Of a stretch of DNA of 64,000 nt, positions 53,561 through 64,000 are shown piece by piece. The stretch comes from Magnolia sinica (taxonomy: Eukaryota; Streptophyta; Magnoliopsida; Magnoliales; Magnoliaceae): assembly GCF_029962835.1 (NCBI RefSeq), contig NC_080583.1, forward strand, positions 3,953,001 through 4,017,000, written 5' to 3'. The notes under the pieces are model-generated. The model worked only from the letters and a program-made list of their open reading frames with translations, made no database searches and had not been told where the DNA came from. Position numbers and translations under genes: made by a program. Each line of letters opens with the position of its first letter. Position 1 is the first letter of the stretch.

Positions 53561-55758
53561 TAATAAACAAAAAGCATAGCAAGCTACTACAAAGCAGCTC
53601 CCAAAGTGAGGTTCCTAGCGAGGGGGAGATCTAGAGCGAAAAACTAGGGCATCTTGGTGTTCCTCATGCCCATGAGGGGGAGATCTCCCTCCTAGTGAAG
53701 GAAAGTTAGGGCTCCGTTGCGCATATCCATCCATCCTAAAAAAAATCTAGCGCGATTTGAACAACTGATTAGAAGACCCCTAATGCAAAGGGCAGAGTGG
53801 CTCGCCCATCTACGTCGGATTTTAACTTGTTCATCGATAACATTTCCTTCGACACCACCTCGGTAGATTTATGGGGCATCTTCAACAAATACAGAAGGAT
53901 CCTAGATGTCTACATCCCCTCTTGCCCTGGCTCCCTGAAACCATGGGGATATGCTTTCGTCCGGTACCTATATGAGCGGGATGCGAGAGCTACAATAGGG
54001 CTGATGAATGAGAGATGAGTCGATGGTAGAATAATCATAGTCAGTTGGGCCAAGCGGAGAAAGAAGCCACCAGAGGAGTTTTCGCTAAAATCGAATCGAA
54101 CAGGGGAGTCATCGTAGCAACCTTTGGACCATTGTGCTGACCCTGAGGGAAATACGGGCCGATCGTTTGCGAAGGTTCTAAAAGTTCAGCGAACCAGAAG
54201 AAGGGGCGTTTAGTATGATGATAACGATTGCACCACAGTGGCGGATCAGAACGCGGTGGAAAAGAAGCTCCAAGACCTCCAACTAGGGTTGGTAGCTAAG
54301 GTAAAAAATCCATCCTCCTCCATTTTGAGCTTAATAGATGTTATTAGGGACTCCTCATTTGTTGTTGTAGCTATTGATGTTTCAAGGATATCCAAGAGGA
54401 GCTTCTTGATGATATTTAAAAGAAAAGAGGATTATGCATTGTTCTAGGAGGATGTGACCCTCCATGAGAAAATGGGTCTGGAGTCTATCTCCCCTTGGTC
54501 CATTAATGTGGTAGCAGAGGAAGAGGGAAACTCGATCAAACTGTTTGGGATTCCATCCCACGCCTAGCTAGAGTCAATCATTCTAAATCTGGGAAAATAT
54601 TTTGGGCGTGTTCTACAGGTGGATGCCAACGCTAGACTTGGGTTATTCCAAGTTTTTGCTTGTATCAAAGTAAGGCTTCATCTAGGGATGGAGCTGAACA
54701 GAGTCCTCAACCTGAAAGTGTTGGATAAAGAGTTCCCGATATATATGTTGTTGGAACACAAGGAGATATTAGGGGGTCAGGCTACGAGTCAGGTATCTCA
54801 GCAACTAGTAACCAGCCAGTACTAAAGAATGGGTACTGACGAATTTCCAAAGGCCTCATGAGCAACAAACAGTGAGGAGACCAGAAGGAGAGAATGTGGA
54901 ACAGGGGCTAGTTATCAAGGAATACGGGCAGTCAATGCCGGAAATCACGCAGCAAGTGGCAAATAAAGTTGCCCAACTGGAGATTTCTAATGCTCGAGAA
55001 AATGTCCCACTCCAAGAGCGAGGTAGACCAGTTGATAGCCAGCTCAAGCTGTTAACTTGCCCCAAATCGAAGATGAGATCAGACCGCTCAGCCACGCAAA
55101 TGCAAATGCCATTGCAAGTATCAGGCATTTTCCTACGTTATGCAAGAAGGAACACTATGTATGGGAAGTCGAGATCAGCGGGGAATTCCCTTATAAAAAT
55201 TGTGCATATGACCTCTGATAAGAATGGTTTTGATAGTGACAGCTCCCAGGATGAACGAAAGAATTGGTCACTTCGCCCACCATAACAATGCAAGAGGCTA
55301 GAAAGGATCTTGACAATATGTTCCACACAGGGAAGGTTTCTGCCAGAGCCGTCTATTCTCGTGAGGAGGGACTTCTCAACAATCGCCCCAACGTAGATTA
55401 ACGGCAGGTCTCCATCCAATCTCGCTGAGAATTAGAATTATCTGTTGATTTATCCTCGTTCTTTGCTGCGGAGGCTATGGGAGGCAACCAGGAAGGAGTG
55501 TCAAATATAGAGGCAATGGTGGCTCCCGAGGTCTCTATTGCTGAACAATTAGATAGGGATTTGCTCTCAGAAATCTCTGGTGCTAGAGGAACCCAGCACC
55601 AATCAGATCCAAATACTAGATTAGCGACTAATCTGTCTCTAAGCAAGTTAAGGGAAGGCAATTTCTTACCAAGGAAGGCGACAAAGGATCAAGGAGAAAA
55701 AAGCTGATAAGTCGATCATGGGTGTTATATACAAGAGTTGATTGGGAATCAAGGCTAC
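53560..55758 (+). mobile_element. Second L1-type LINE, 5' part (leader and ORF1), cut by the Athila-like LTR
   Basis: A leader with two 'GGGGGAGATCT' words (53620, 53672) is followed by an RRM-bearing ORF1. The sequence stops at 55758, where an LTR starts in the opposite orientation. The LINE ORF2 should lie beyond the other end of that element, outside the window. The start at about 53560 is approximate. Confidence 0.8.
53797..55706 (+). pseudogene. LINE ORF1 protein, RRM-containing
   Basis: The frame opens at GTG 53797 ('VARPSTSDFNLFIDNISFD'). An in-frame stop lies 27 nt upstream and no ATG intervenes, so the original ATG was probably mutated to GTG. The RRM carries 'NLFIDNI' and 'WGYAFVRYLYERDARATI'. 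Further pieces follow: 54238-54447, then 'SPWSINVVAEEEGNSIKLFGIPSHA', 'GRVLQVDANARLGLFQVFACIKVRL' (DUF4283-like and linker), and an acidic Gln/Ser-rich tail (54872-55707). Stops at 54016, 54115, 54213, 54445, 54567 and 54823 break it. ORF1 would coat LINE RNA. Confidence 0.85.
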
Positions 55759-57949
55759 TGTTCACTCCCCAAGTATAGGGTTGTGATGTAGTAATAAACT
55801 CGGTAAGACCGAGGTCGAATCCACAGGGACTGATACCTGTACGTTATCTGAAACCAAGTAGAACTAGAACCAGACTAAGATGTGATCTAAATCAAATAGA
55901 ATTTAAGAAATAATTATGGAATAATTATCTAAAACTTTAAGGAATTCAGAGGAAGGAAACTAGGGATTCAGAGGATCCACTTGTAGGGATCAGGGAGATC
56001 TTATGCCTGCATCAAGGATTATGGAATTCAAACTGAACTTACTTGATCTGGTTTTCAAGAGATGAAAGGTATATGAATTAGAATGGATTCCATCATCAAA
56101 CCATGCCCAGGAGACAGAGCAAACAACAGAATTAAACTAATTACCAACCAATCATCAATGCATAAAAGTTAGGAAGGATACCGCCATTCGACCATGCCCA
56201 TGGAACAATGATGAACAACAGGGCTTCCTGACTTCATAACATAAAAAAAAGGAAAAAAGGAAATATTTAAAGCTATTGTAGACCCGTTGTAATTTCAGTC
56301 ACAACAGACCATTAAAGACTAAAGACATTCCTTCCATATTCCTAAAAACCAAATTCAGTCCATGAATTTACATTAAAAGCATAGAATAGAATCTCCCATC
56401 TCGCTACAGGCTTCACCTCTTAGCCCTAGCTAAGAGGTTTAGCCACACATGAATGGGCTAAACAAAACAAATAGAAATAAAAATAAAAGGGAACAGAAGA
56501 GCACAAGAAGGAAAGAAGAAAGATCCAGCCTCACATGCCAGCAACTCTCCAGCCACGTCTTCACGTTTCTTCCTTTCTTCAAAGCCAACCCAGACGTCCA
56601 GCCCAAGAGCAACTCCACGTTCAGCAGCCAACGTCCAGCAGCCAATGTGCCAGTAGCCAACGTCTTCAGCGCTCCCTTTCTCTCCATTTTTTCTCTAAAA
56701 CTTGTTCCTCCTCCCCGCCGTGGATGCTGATTCCCTTTTTAATAAGGCTTTCTGACGGTGAATCGTCCGCAAGTTTGTTTACGCAAGGCCTCCTGCTGCG
56801 CCTTTGTTTACGCAGGGCTATAGACGATGCACTCCACCCTTCTTCTTCTTTGCTTTCCTTCCAAAAGGACAACGTCCTCTGGGAGATTTTTGGCAGTCCT
56901 TCATGATGAACGGCTCAGATCAGCCGTCCGATCGCCCCCACGAGCGCACAACTCGCCGTGAAAATCGGACGGCATCCGATCGCGAAACAGAGTGCATTAC
57001 GCACTTGCGCTGGCTGATGGTGGGGCCCACATAGCTTTCGTTTTGGGAAATCCACGCCGTCTACTGGTTTCCCCTCGAAATTTCAGTCAGGAAGGTACAT
57101 TTTTGGAGTGAAATCAATGGGGTACATAAGATCTTCTACTCCGCCATCCATCCTGCGATTAACGGCTGTGATCATGAAGACACGTGTATAGTGGCCAAAA
57201 AGACATCTAGGCGTTGGTCTTGGCCATCTTATAAGGCATGTGAACGGGTCGAATCATCGAGATTAAGAGCGAGTGGGGCCCACAGAGATCGTCCGTCGAA
57301 TCAGCGTCGGACGCTGTTTCTTTTAAACAAACGGACTTCAGGTCAGTCCGTGGTTGGACCGGACTCTCCGTCCGGTGCACTTCTCGTGCACATGTAGTGT
57401 GTACTTTCTCTCACAAAAATGGGTCCCACCTTGATACATGTAATAAATCCGCTCCGTCCATTTGGTTCTTCTCATAATTTAAGGCGTTGAGACCAAATTT
57501 TAGGCATATCCAGATCTCAGGTGGGCCCAAAATCAATGGTTTATGGGCTGATCTGAGCGTTGGGCCACTTTCATAGGTACTGAACAGATGAAATTTGACG
57601 TGTACGGTTAATTTATGGTCCTCAAGCCACGTATGGAGTTTCGAACTGATCAGATGGTGGGAACCCTATGATCTTGCATTCTGGACACTTTTCAGGCCAC
57701 TTGAGCTTCAATTCCTCGATTTTCTTGGATCCCTGGCGTGCAAATCTGTCGATCTTGGTCTCCTAGGGTCCGTCGCTTGCCTTGGTGACTTTAGACTATT
57801 AAATCCATGCTTTTAGTACCCTTTTCCAGTCCAAGCTCGTGAATACGCCCTGCATCACAAACATGATTAAATCAGGCCGTTAAACAATACTATGTTTGAA
57901 AATCCAGGCAATAACAGGGTCTGATATTCAATATTTGACCCTCAACACA
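55759..57949 (-). mobile_element. 3' LTR of the Athila-like element, about 2.19 kb
   Basis: On the minus strand it begins TGTGTTGAGGGTC after a G-rich tract and ends GGGGAGTGAACA, giving TG...CA ends. The terminal 'CCCTGTGGATTCGACCTCGGTC' and 'CCGAGTTTATTACTACATC' segments (55780-55830) are typical of the LTR 3' ends in this group. The second LTR is outside the window, so the borders are inferred from motifs. Confidence 0.75.
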
Positions 57950-57962
57950 ACCCCCAACCAGC
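57950..57962 (-). promoter_or_regulatory. Polypurine tract of Athila-like element
   Basis: On the minus strand 'CTGGTTGGGGGTT' directly precedes the LTR start TGTGTTGAG. Such tracts prime plus-strand DNA synthesis. Confidence 0.65.
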
Positions 57963-59312
57963 ATCTTGCTAGTCCCGAGCAAGGTATGCGAAAAATAAAT
58001 TGAGAATTACAGGACAATTTCTATAAACTCAAGAGATTTATGAAAAACAATTCAGATACTCGAATTCTAAGATTCATGAATGTTGGCATTACTTTTCTCC
58101 TGGAATCAAGCTCACGGTACTTCATAATCAAGCTCAGATATTAATCCATTAATTTGAACGATTCTAAATATTGAATTCCATGGCTGTATAGTCTAATCTC
58201 GACTTGTCAACATTAAGATTCACCTCGATATTTAAGGATATCATTGGTAACAAATAAGAGAATTCACGATAACCCAACTTGGCTTACACATTATCTTTTT
58301 ATTCTTTTAATTTTTGATTTTTTCATTAGAAGTAACGCCAAGAAGAGGGATCAGATCCTCACCTATAGGGAGCAAACCTAAGGTAAAGACTGTACACCCA
58401 ACTTTTTCACATATCATTCATGGGGAATCGAATCCTCACCTATAGGGAGCAAACCTATGGTAAAGACTGTTCGCCCAATCCATTCAATTTCTCAAGTTGG
58501 TTCCTTTCATGTTTAGTGATTACCAAGTTAATCCTTTAATATCGAACTAAAACCTTAATATGCAAGCGAGATGTGTCCTGTGAATTCATGACTCAATTAA
58601 TGTTTACAAATTCTAATAATGGATTACTAATTCAAACTTAGCTGTGAAATTTAACAGATAACTGAATCCAAGAGTCATGAAGTACTAACATCACGCATCT
58701 TGAAATTCTAAGTGCCCGAGATGGCCTGTCAAAATCACTTCGACTTCATCAGAAATCCTGAAAAATTAAAAATTTTCACAACTTTTGATCAAGACCAAGA
58801 AAACATTGATTAGGAAATCTAATCTCCCACCCCCAACCAAAAATCTACGTTGTCCTCAATGTAAAAGAAATAGACATGCAATGCACATGAGACAACAAAA
58901 AAATAGGAGTGATGGAAAGATAGTACCTGGACGAAAGAATCAAGAGGCTTTCCAAGGATATCTACGTAAGAGCGGGTTAGCACAAGAGAGAAACCAACAA
59001 AAATAAAATAAAAATAACAAAAATGAAATCCTACCTACACCACTTTCGTAGGTGCTCTCGATTGCATTTAGCGTATGCAACAAGCCTTTAAACCCCTAGG
59101 TTACCCCTAGTGGACGAGTTGTAGTCTCGTGAGGGTTTGCAGTAATGTTACCCACAAACATTGAACTAACTAATGATAAAAACAAAATGAAGTGATGAAT
59201 TGGGTTGCCTCCCAGGAGCGCTAAGTTTACCGTCTTCAGCCAGACAAATAAAACAACAACACTAGTCCTATGAAAGCGATAAACCTACCTATACCTCCAT
59301 CAGACTAGGAGA
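57963..59312 (-). other. Region between integrase and 3' LTR, no ORF
   Basis: Athila elements often have an env-like ORF here; none is visible. It includes the typical post-pol sequence 'GGGAGGCAACCCAA' (minus strand, near 59200) and a 77-bp direct repeat at 58355-58485. Confidence 0.7.
58355..58485. repeat. Direct repeat, 77-bp period
   Basis: 'ATCCTCACCTATAGGGAGCAAACCTA' and 'GGTAAAGACTGT.C.CCCAA' occur at 58355 and 58432. Confidence 0.9.
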
Positions 59313-60480
59313 TCAATCCTGGTAAACAGGATCAGTCAGAGGCATGGACATGTCCTCTGAATCAAATTTCTCGACAAATGGTTTCAATCGATATCCATTG
59401 ACTTTAAACTCCTTGCCATTGTCGTGATCTCTTATCTCAACGGCCCCATGCGAAAAATCAGTAACAATAATGTAAGGGCCGGTCCAACGAGATCGAAGCT
59501 TACCCAGAAAGAGATGTAATCGAGAATTGTATAAAAGGACCTTCTGACCAGGCGTGAATGATTTTCGCAAAATGTGTTGGTCATGAAATGCTTTCATCTT
59601 GTCCTTGTAAATTCTCGAATTATCGTACGCATCATTCTGGATTTCCTCCAGTTCATTCAATTGAAGTTTGCGTAGCGAGCCGGCGTTGTCCAGATTGAAA
59701 TTAAGATTTTTGATCGCCCAGTACGCTTTATGTTCCAGCTCCACAGGCAAGTGACAAGCTTTCCCATAGATAAGTCTAAAGGGAGACATTCCAATAGGGG
59801 TTTTAAAGGCAGTGCGGTATGCCCATAAGGCATCGGTCAATCGGATTGACCAATCCTTACCGTCAGGGTTAACCGTTTTCTCCAAAATGTGTTTAATTTT
59901 CCTATTAGAAATCTCAGCTTGCCCACTTGTCTGTGGGTGATACGGGGTGCTCACCTTATAAGAGATACCGTATTTCTTCTTTAAGCTCTCGAATGGTCTA
60001 TTACAAAAGTGTGAGCCCCCATCACTAATGATGGCTTAAGGCATTCCGAATCGAGAAAGGATGTTTTCTTTTAGGAATTTAATGACCGTGCGATGGTCAT
60101 TAGTTCGACACGGAATCGCTTCAACCCATTTAGTGACATAATCCATGGCGAGCAAAATATACAGATTTCCAAACGATTGGGGGAATGGTCTCATGAAATC
60201 GATGCCCCAGCAATCAAATGCTTCAATGATAAGGATGGGATTCAAAGGCATCATATTTCGACGGGACAATGCTCCCAATTTCTGACAACGCTCACAAGCT
60301 TTACAAAACTCATGAGTGTCCCTAAACATAGTGGGCCAGTAAAAGCCACACTGCAGAATCTTGGCCGTGGTCTTTTTAGCAGAAAAGTGACCACCACAGG
60401 CCTGTGAGTGACAGAAGGAGATGACGCTCTGATGCTCATCGTCTGGTACACATCTCCTTAAAATTTGGTCTGGGCAATAT
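59313..60480 (-). pseudogene. Integrase of Athila-like element, one stop
   Basis: The zinc-binding HHCC is visible in 'CHSQACGGHFSAKKT' and 'CKACERCQKLG'. The catalytic core has 'WGIDFMRPFP' (Asp), '[11 protein letters not shown]' (Asp) and '[17 protein letters not shown]' (Glu), so all three acidic residues remain. The C-terminal GPY/F module is '[13 protein letters not shown]'. A TAA at 60036-60038 interrupts between the first and second Asp, and a frameshift near 60480 separates it from RNase H. It would insert element DNA into the host genome. Apart from these lesions it is well preserved. Confidence 0.9.
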
Positions 60481-60499
60481 TTAATAAATAAGGATCATC

Positions 60500-61885
60500 T
60501 CAGAAAAAGTTGCGCACCTCGGTGAAAAATTTCTTCTTATCTTGCGCAGTCCACTGTGTCGGTATGGCACCTGTAGTAAGATAATTACCAATATCAGCAA
60601 ACCAAGGTGAATGGGAGACTCTGAACAGTTGTTCATCAGGGAACATGTCATTGATATGGGTCGCCTCAAGGGAATCAGAGGTATTAAGGCGAGAAAGGTG
60701 ATCGGCCACTACGTTCTCTACTCCCTTTTTATCTTTAATTTCTAAATCAAATTCTTGGAGTAGAAGGATCCATCGTATCAAATGGGGCTTAGAATCATTC
60801 TTAGAAAGAAGATACTTAAGTGCCGCATGATCTGTGTAGATAATGATCTTGGATCCGATCAAGTAGGACCTAAATTTGTCCAAGGCGAACACTACAGCTA
60901 AGAGTTCCTTTTCCGTAGTCGAGTAGTTTACCTGGGCAGAATTTAAAGTTCTACTTGCGTAATGAATGACGTAGGGCCTCTTATCTTTTCTCTGGCCTAG
61001 GACCGCTCCAAGAGCATAATCAGAAGCGTCGCACATAAGCTCAAAAGGAAGGCTCCAGTCGGGTGGCTGCATGATAGGTGCAGTGGTTAACGTGCCCTTA
61101 AGCTTGGTGAAAGCTTCCTGGCATTGCTCAGTCCACTCGTACGGAGCATCCTTTTGAAGAAGATTACATAAAGGACGAGAGAGGAGACTAAAGTCCTTTA
61201 TGAATCGCCTGTAAAATCCTACGTGTCCTAAGAAGGATCGCACGTCTCTGATGTTCTTGGGTGGAGGTAGGTTAGAGATAAGATCGATTTTTGCCTTATC
61301 TACCTCGATTCCTTTGGATGAGATGATATGCCCAAGGACAATTCCCTTCTGAACCATGAAATGACACTTCTCCCAATTAAGTACCAAGTTCTTTTCTTCA
61401 CATCTTTTCAACACACATTTAAGACTTTCCAAGCATTTGCTGAAAGATGGACTATAAACAGAGAAGTCGTCCATGAAGACCTCTAGATATTGCCCTACCA
61501 TGTCAGAAAAAATACTAAGCATACATCGCTGAAAAGTGGCAGGGGCATTACATATTCCGAATGGCATTATTCGATAGGCAAAGGTGCCGTAGGGACATGT
61601 AAATGTGGTCTTTTCCTGGTCTTCAGGGGCTATCTCTATCTGATTGTAGCTCAAATACCCGTCAAGGAAACTGTAATAAGAATGGCCAGCTAACCTTTTC
61701 AGGATCTGATCAATGAATGGTAAAGGAAAGTGGTCTTTCCTCGTGACGGTATTCAATTTCCTGTAGTCAATGCACATTCTCCAACCAGTAGTGACTCTAG
61801 TTGGCACGAGTTCATTATTAGCATTGGCTACGATGGTGATTCCGGACTTCTTAGGGACCACTTGAGTTAGACTCACCCATTGACA
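60500..61885 (-). pseudogene. Reverse transcriptase and RNase H of Athila-like element
   Basis: A 458-codon open frame (60500-61876) begins inside the RT at '[11 protein letters not shown]'. It holds '[20 protein letters not shown]', '[12 protein letters not shown]', '[19 protein letters not shown]' and the catalytic '[10 protein letters not shown]', then '[11 protein letters not shown]'. The RNase H reads '[18 protein letters not shown]', '[19 protein letters not shown]' and '[13 protein letters not shown]'. Asp, Glu and Asp of RNase H and the MDD box are intact. It is cut off from the upstream frame by a one-base shift near 61885 ('YPISD' to 'WVSLTQ'). Confidence 0.93.
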
Positions 61886-62904
61886 TCAGATATAGGGTAT
61901 ATAATACCCACGTCCAATAGTTTGAGAACCTCGGCTTTAACCACTTCCTTCATATTTGGATTTAGTCTACGTTGTGGTTGCCGAGCGATTTTTGCATTAT
62001 CCTCAAGATATATGCGGTGAGTACAAATCGAGGGATCGATTCCCTTGAGGTCCGCTATCGTCCATCATAGGGCTCCTTTATGCTCAATGAGAGTAGATAT
62101 GAGCATACTCTCCTGTTCTTTCTCTAGGTGGGCAGAGATTACCACCGGGTATGTCTCATCTTGACCTAAATAGGCATATTTCAAATCAGAGGGCAAAGGT
62201 TTTAGGTCAAGCTTCGGCGACTTGAGGTTAGACGGTAGAGGTACTACATCGGTTTGTGGCAATTCTTCAAATTGTGGCCTCCACCAGTTAACTTCAAGTA
62301 CCGGTGCAGTATCAAGCAAGGCGCACGTCTCCCTAATCATGTCATCATCAAAATCATGGGAGTGGGCCAAGCACGTCTCTAGATGATCAGAGGATAAGGT
62401 AAACAGTGTCCTATCTTCTATGAAAGTGTCAATCATGTTAATGTCGTGAAAATCGTCATCATCCTCTGAGTTGTTGCCGTTATTGAAAAAAATGTTTGAC
62501 TCCAATGTCAAATTTCCAAAAGACATAGTCATGATACCATTCCTGCAATTGATAATTGCATTTGACGTGGCAAGGAATGGGTGACCAAGAATGACGGGAA
62601 TCTGAGTGCTCATGTTATTGATGGGTTCGGTGTCTAGGATGATAAAATCTACAGGGTAGTAAAATCTATCGACCTGGACTAACACATCTTCAATTATCCC
62701 TCTTGGTACACGAATAGAGCGATCAGCAAGTTGTAGTGTGGTTAGGGTGGGTTTTAATTCACCCAAACCTGACTATTTGTATACTGAGTAGGGAATCAGA
62801 TTGACGCTCGCTCCTAAGTCAAGAAGTGCGTGATCAATTCGATGGTTCCCGATTACACATGATATGGTTGGGCTACCGGGATCCTTGAATTTCTGCGGCA
62901 CGTC
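61886..62904 (-). pseudogene. Protease and linker of Athila-like element
   Basis: The active-site region 'HALLDLGASVNLIPYSVY' (about 62780-62835) uses DLGAS in place of the classical DTG/DSG. It is followed by 'LQLADRSIRVPRGIIEDVLVQV' and 'IPVILGHPFLATSNAIINCRNG'. The linker ends in 'GIDPSICTHRIYLEDNAKIARQPQRRLNPNMKEVV' up to the RT. Stops lie at 62773-62775 (TAG) and 62065-62067 (TGA). The longest open part is 62065-62766. Confidence 0.88.
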
Positions 62905-64000
62905 TTACTTCAGGATGGCACTCACCTTCTCAGTCAAGAAGATTTTCTTTTGAATAATTTTCCGTCTTTTGATCGTGCATAAGTCTTTCAGAAATTTGGC
63001 ATATGAAGGAATCTGTTTCACGACATCAAGTAGAGGAATGTTGACTTTTACTTGTTTCAACACCTCTAGGATATCCTGAGAGTTAGAAAGAGGTTTTGGT
63101 GAAACCAACCGTTGGGGGAACGGAGCAACTGGCTTCTCTAGAAGTTCCGGTTCTACTTTTTGTGGGGCATCACTGGATCCATCATTGTTGTCCTCTTCTG
63201 GTTCTTGAGGCTTTTCAGGCCTAACCGGAAGAGTTTTATCAATGATCTTCCCACTCCTAAGAGTGGTGATGGATTTAGCATGCCCCATCTGATTTGAAGA
63301 GCTGGGATCATTAATCTCATACTGCGGTTTAGGATTGGGGAGAGGTTGTGCAGGAAGCATCCCATTTTCTATAACTGTCATACGAGAATCTATCTTTTGC
63401 ATAAAATCTGTAATTCCCCATATTGCCTGAGCCAGCTCTTGTATGAGATTTTGAACCGGTTCCTCTTGAGGTTTCACTTGATTTGGATTTTGATTGAAGA
63501 AACATGGAGGAGTAGCCGTCTGTCCATTCCTCCAACTAAAGTTTGGATGATTTTTCCAGCCAAGGTTGTATGTATTGGAGTTAGGTCCAGTAAAAGGTCT
63601 TTGATAATTATTTACGGCATTGGCTTGTTCATTCAACACTCCTCGAAAGGCAGGTATTGTAGGACAGTTTTCAGTTGTATGAATGTTGCAATCACATATG
63701 CCGCAAACAGTTTCATTAACCTTTTCATTCTTTCCTTCCATGGCCTTAACTTTCCTTATGAGCGTAGTCACTTTACACTTGAGATCATCCTCTTCTTTCA
63801 AGAGATATAATCCACCTTTCTCTTTTAATTGAGTCGGCCTAGACGTGATGTTCGACTTTGGGTAATAGTCCCAAGATTGTGTTTTTTCAGCCAAACTGTC
63901 GAGGTAGTCCCATACCTCGTCGACATCTTTATTAATGAACTCTCCATTACACATTGTCTCGACCATTTGGCGCATGGAAGATGTCAGTCCATCATAGAAA
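62905..64000 (-). pseudogene. Gag C-terminal part of Athila-like element, open to the window edge
   Basis: The frame is open from the right edge ('FYDGLTSSMRQMVETMCNGEF') to a TAA at 62905-62907. It includes 'AYLDSLAEKTQ'-type gag core sequence (here 'VWDYLDSLAEKTQSWD'), a CX2CX4HX4C knuckle 'CGICDCNIHTTENC' (near 63680), and 'NYQRPF' and 'NHPNFSWRNGQ' repeats. A Pro/Glu-rich linker and 'NIPLLDVVKQIPSYAKFLKDLCT' near the end follow. The stop lies where gag-pol should read through to the protease, so the polyprotein is broken. The real start is outside the window. Confidence 0.88.

Larger units (their letters stand above)
55759..64000 (-). mobile_element. Ty3/gypsy retrotransposon, Athila-like, with 3' LTR; 5' part outside window
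   Basis: Read on the minus strand, the order is gag (from the right edge), protease, RT, RNase H, integrase, a non-coding 1.36-kb stretch and a 2.2-kb LTR. The protease uses the 'DLGAS' form and gag ends in 'SYAKFLKDLC', traits I associate with Athila-type elements. Pol is far better preserved than in the element at 1-9167, so this is a younger insertion, yet it carries several stops and two frameshifts. Confidence 0.9.

Noticed and set aside
56439..56906. Overlapping frames of 82-123 residues in the Athila-like LTR
   Set aside because: They lie within a non-coding LTR, on both strands and in several phases, with low-complexity composition.
63346..63810. 154-residue + strand frame
   Set aside because: Antisense shadow of the Athila-like gag frame, which carries a proper CCHC knuckle.

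Overview
The window is nuclear DNA of a flowering plant with a repeat-rich genome. The evidence is the plant-type transposons (Tat and Athila-like Ty3/gypsy, Ty1/copia, L1 LINEs with RRM and RNase H domains, CACTA, hAT, PIF/Harbinger and MULE-like MITEs), AT-rich spacers with long (TA)n runs, and one plant cytochrome P450 pseudogene. I associate the abundant MITE carrying 'GTGGGGCCCACCATGATGTATG' with magnoliid genomes, but only from memory, so the lineage is a low-confidence guess. No intact host gene, rRNA or CRISPR array was recognised; tRNAs were not searched systematically.

Layout. 1-9167 is a decayed Tat-type gypsy element (+), with gag, protease, RT, two RNase H domains, integrase and an antisense ORF, then an LTR remnant ending at a (CT)n run. 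9208-10853 is spacer with a tandem duplication. 10870-17773 is an L1 LINE (+) bounded by an exact target-site duplication. 17790-20588 is spacer with an unknown 430-bp repeat and a hAT fragment. 20589-33782 is a 13.2-kb CACTA element with CACTA ends, a 3-bp AGA duplication and dense hairpin-forming subterminal arrays. It has no recognisable transposase but contains several MITEs. Its insertion split a second copy of the 430-bp repeat, which resumes at 33783.

34170-40380 is a dense cluster of MULE-like MITEs, one carrying a nested Tourist-like MITE. One MULE-like MITE sits 164 bp upstream of the TATA box of a CYP82-like P450 pseudogene (40607-about 41310). A MITE and then the left end of a second CACTA-like element (41644) follow the P450 break. 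42430-43440 is an AT-rich array of about 155-bp units. 44475-47065 has more MITEs. 47066-49340 is an unidentified, probably retroelement-derived block. 49345-51371 is the 3' part of a Ty1/copia element with its LTR. 51930-52588 is a complete non-autonomous hAT with an 8-bp duplication. 53101-53560 is a second, truncated hAT-like element. 53560-55758 is ORF1 of another LINE, cut by an Athila-like element (55759-64000, - strand) that runs off the right edge.

The coding families form no pathway. The biology is successive insertion, nesting and decay. Clear target duplications (10854/17774, 20586/33783, 38141/38517, 39778/40373, 45198/45608, 51922/52589) allow the order of events to be read. I found no convincing new biological system. 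The most interesting signals are the hairpin arrays of the CACTA element, the MULE-like MITE family, and the 20-bp-spaced near-palindromes in the copia LTR.
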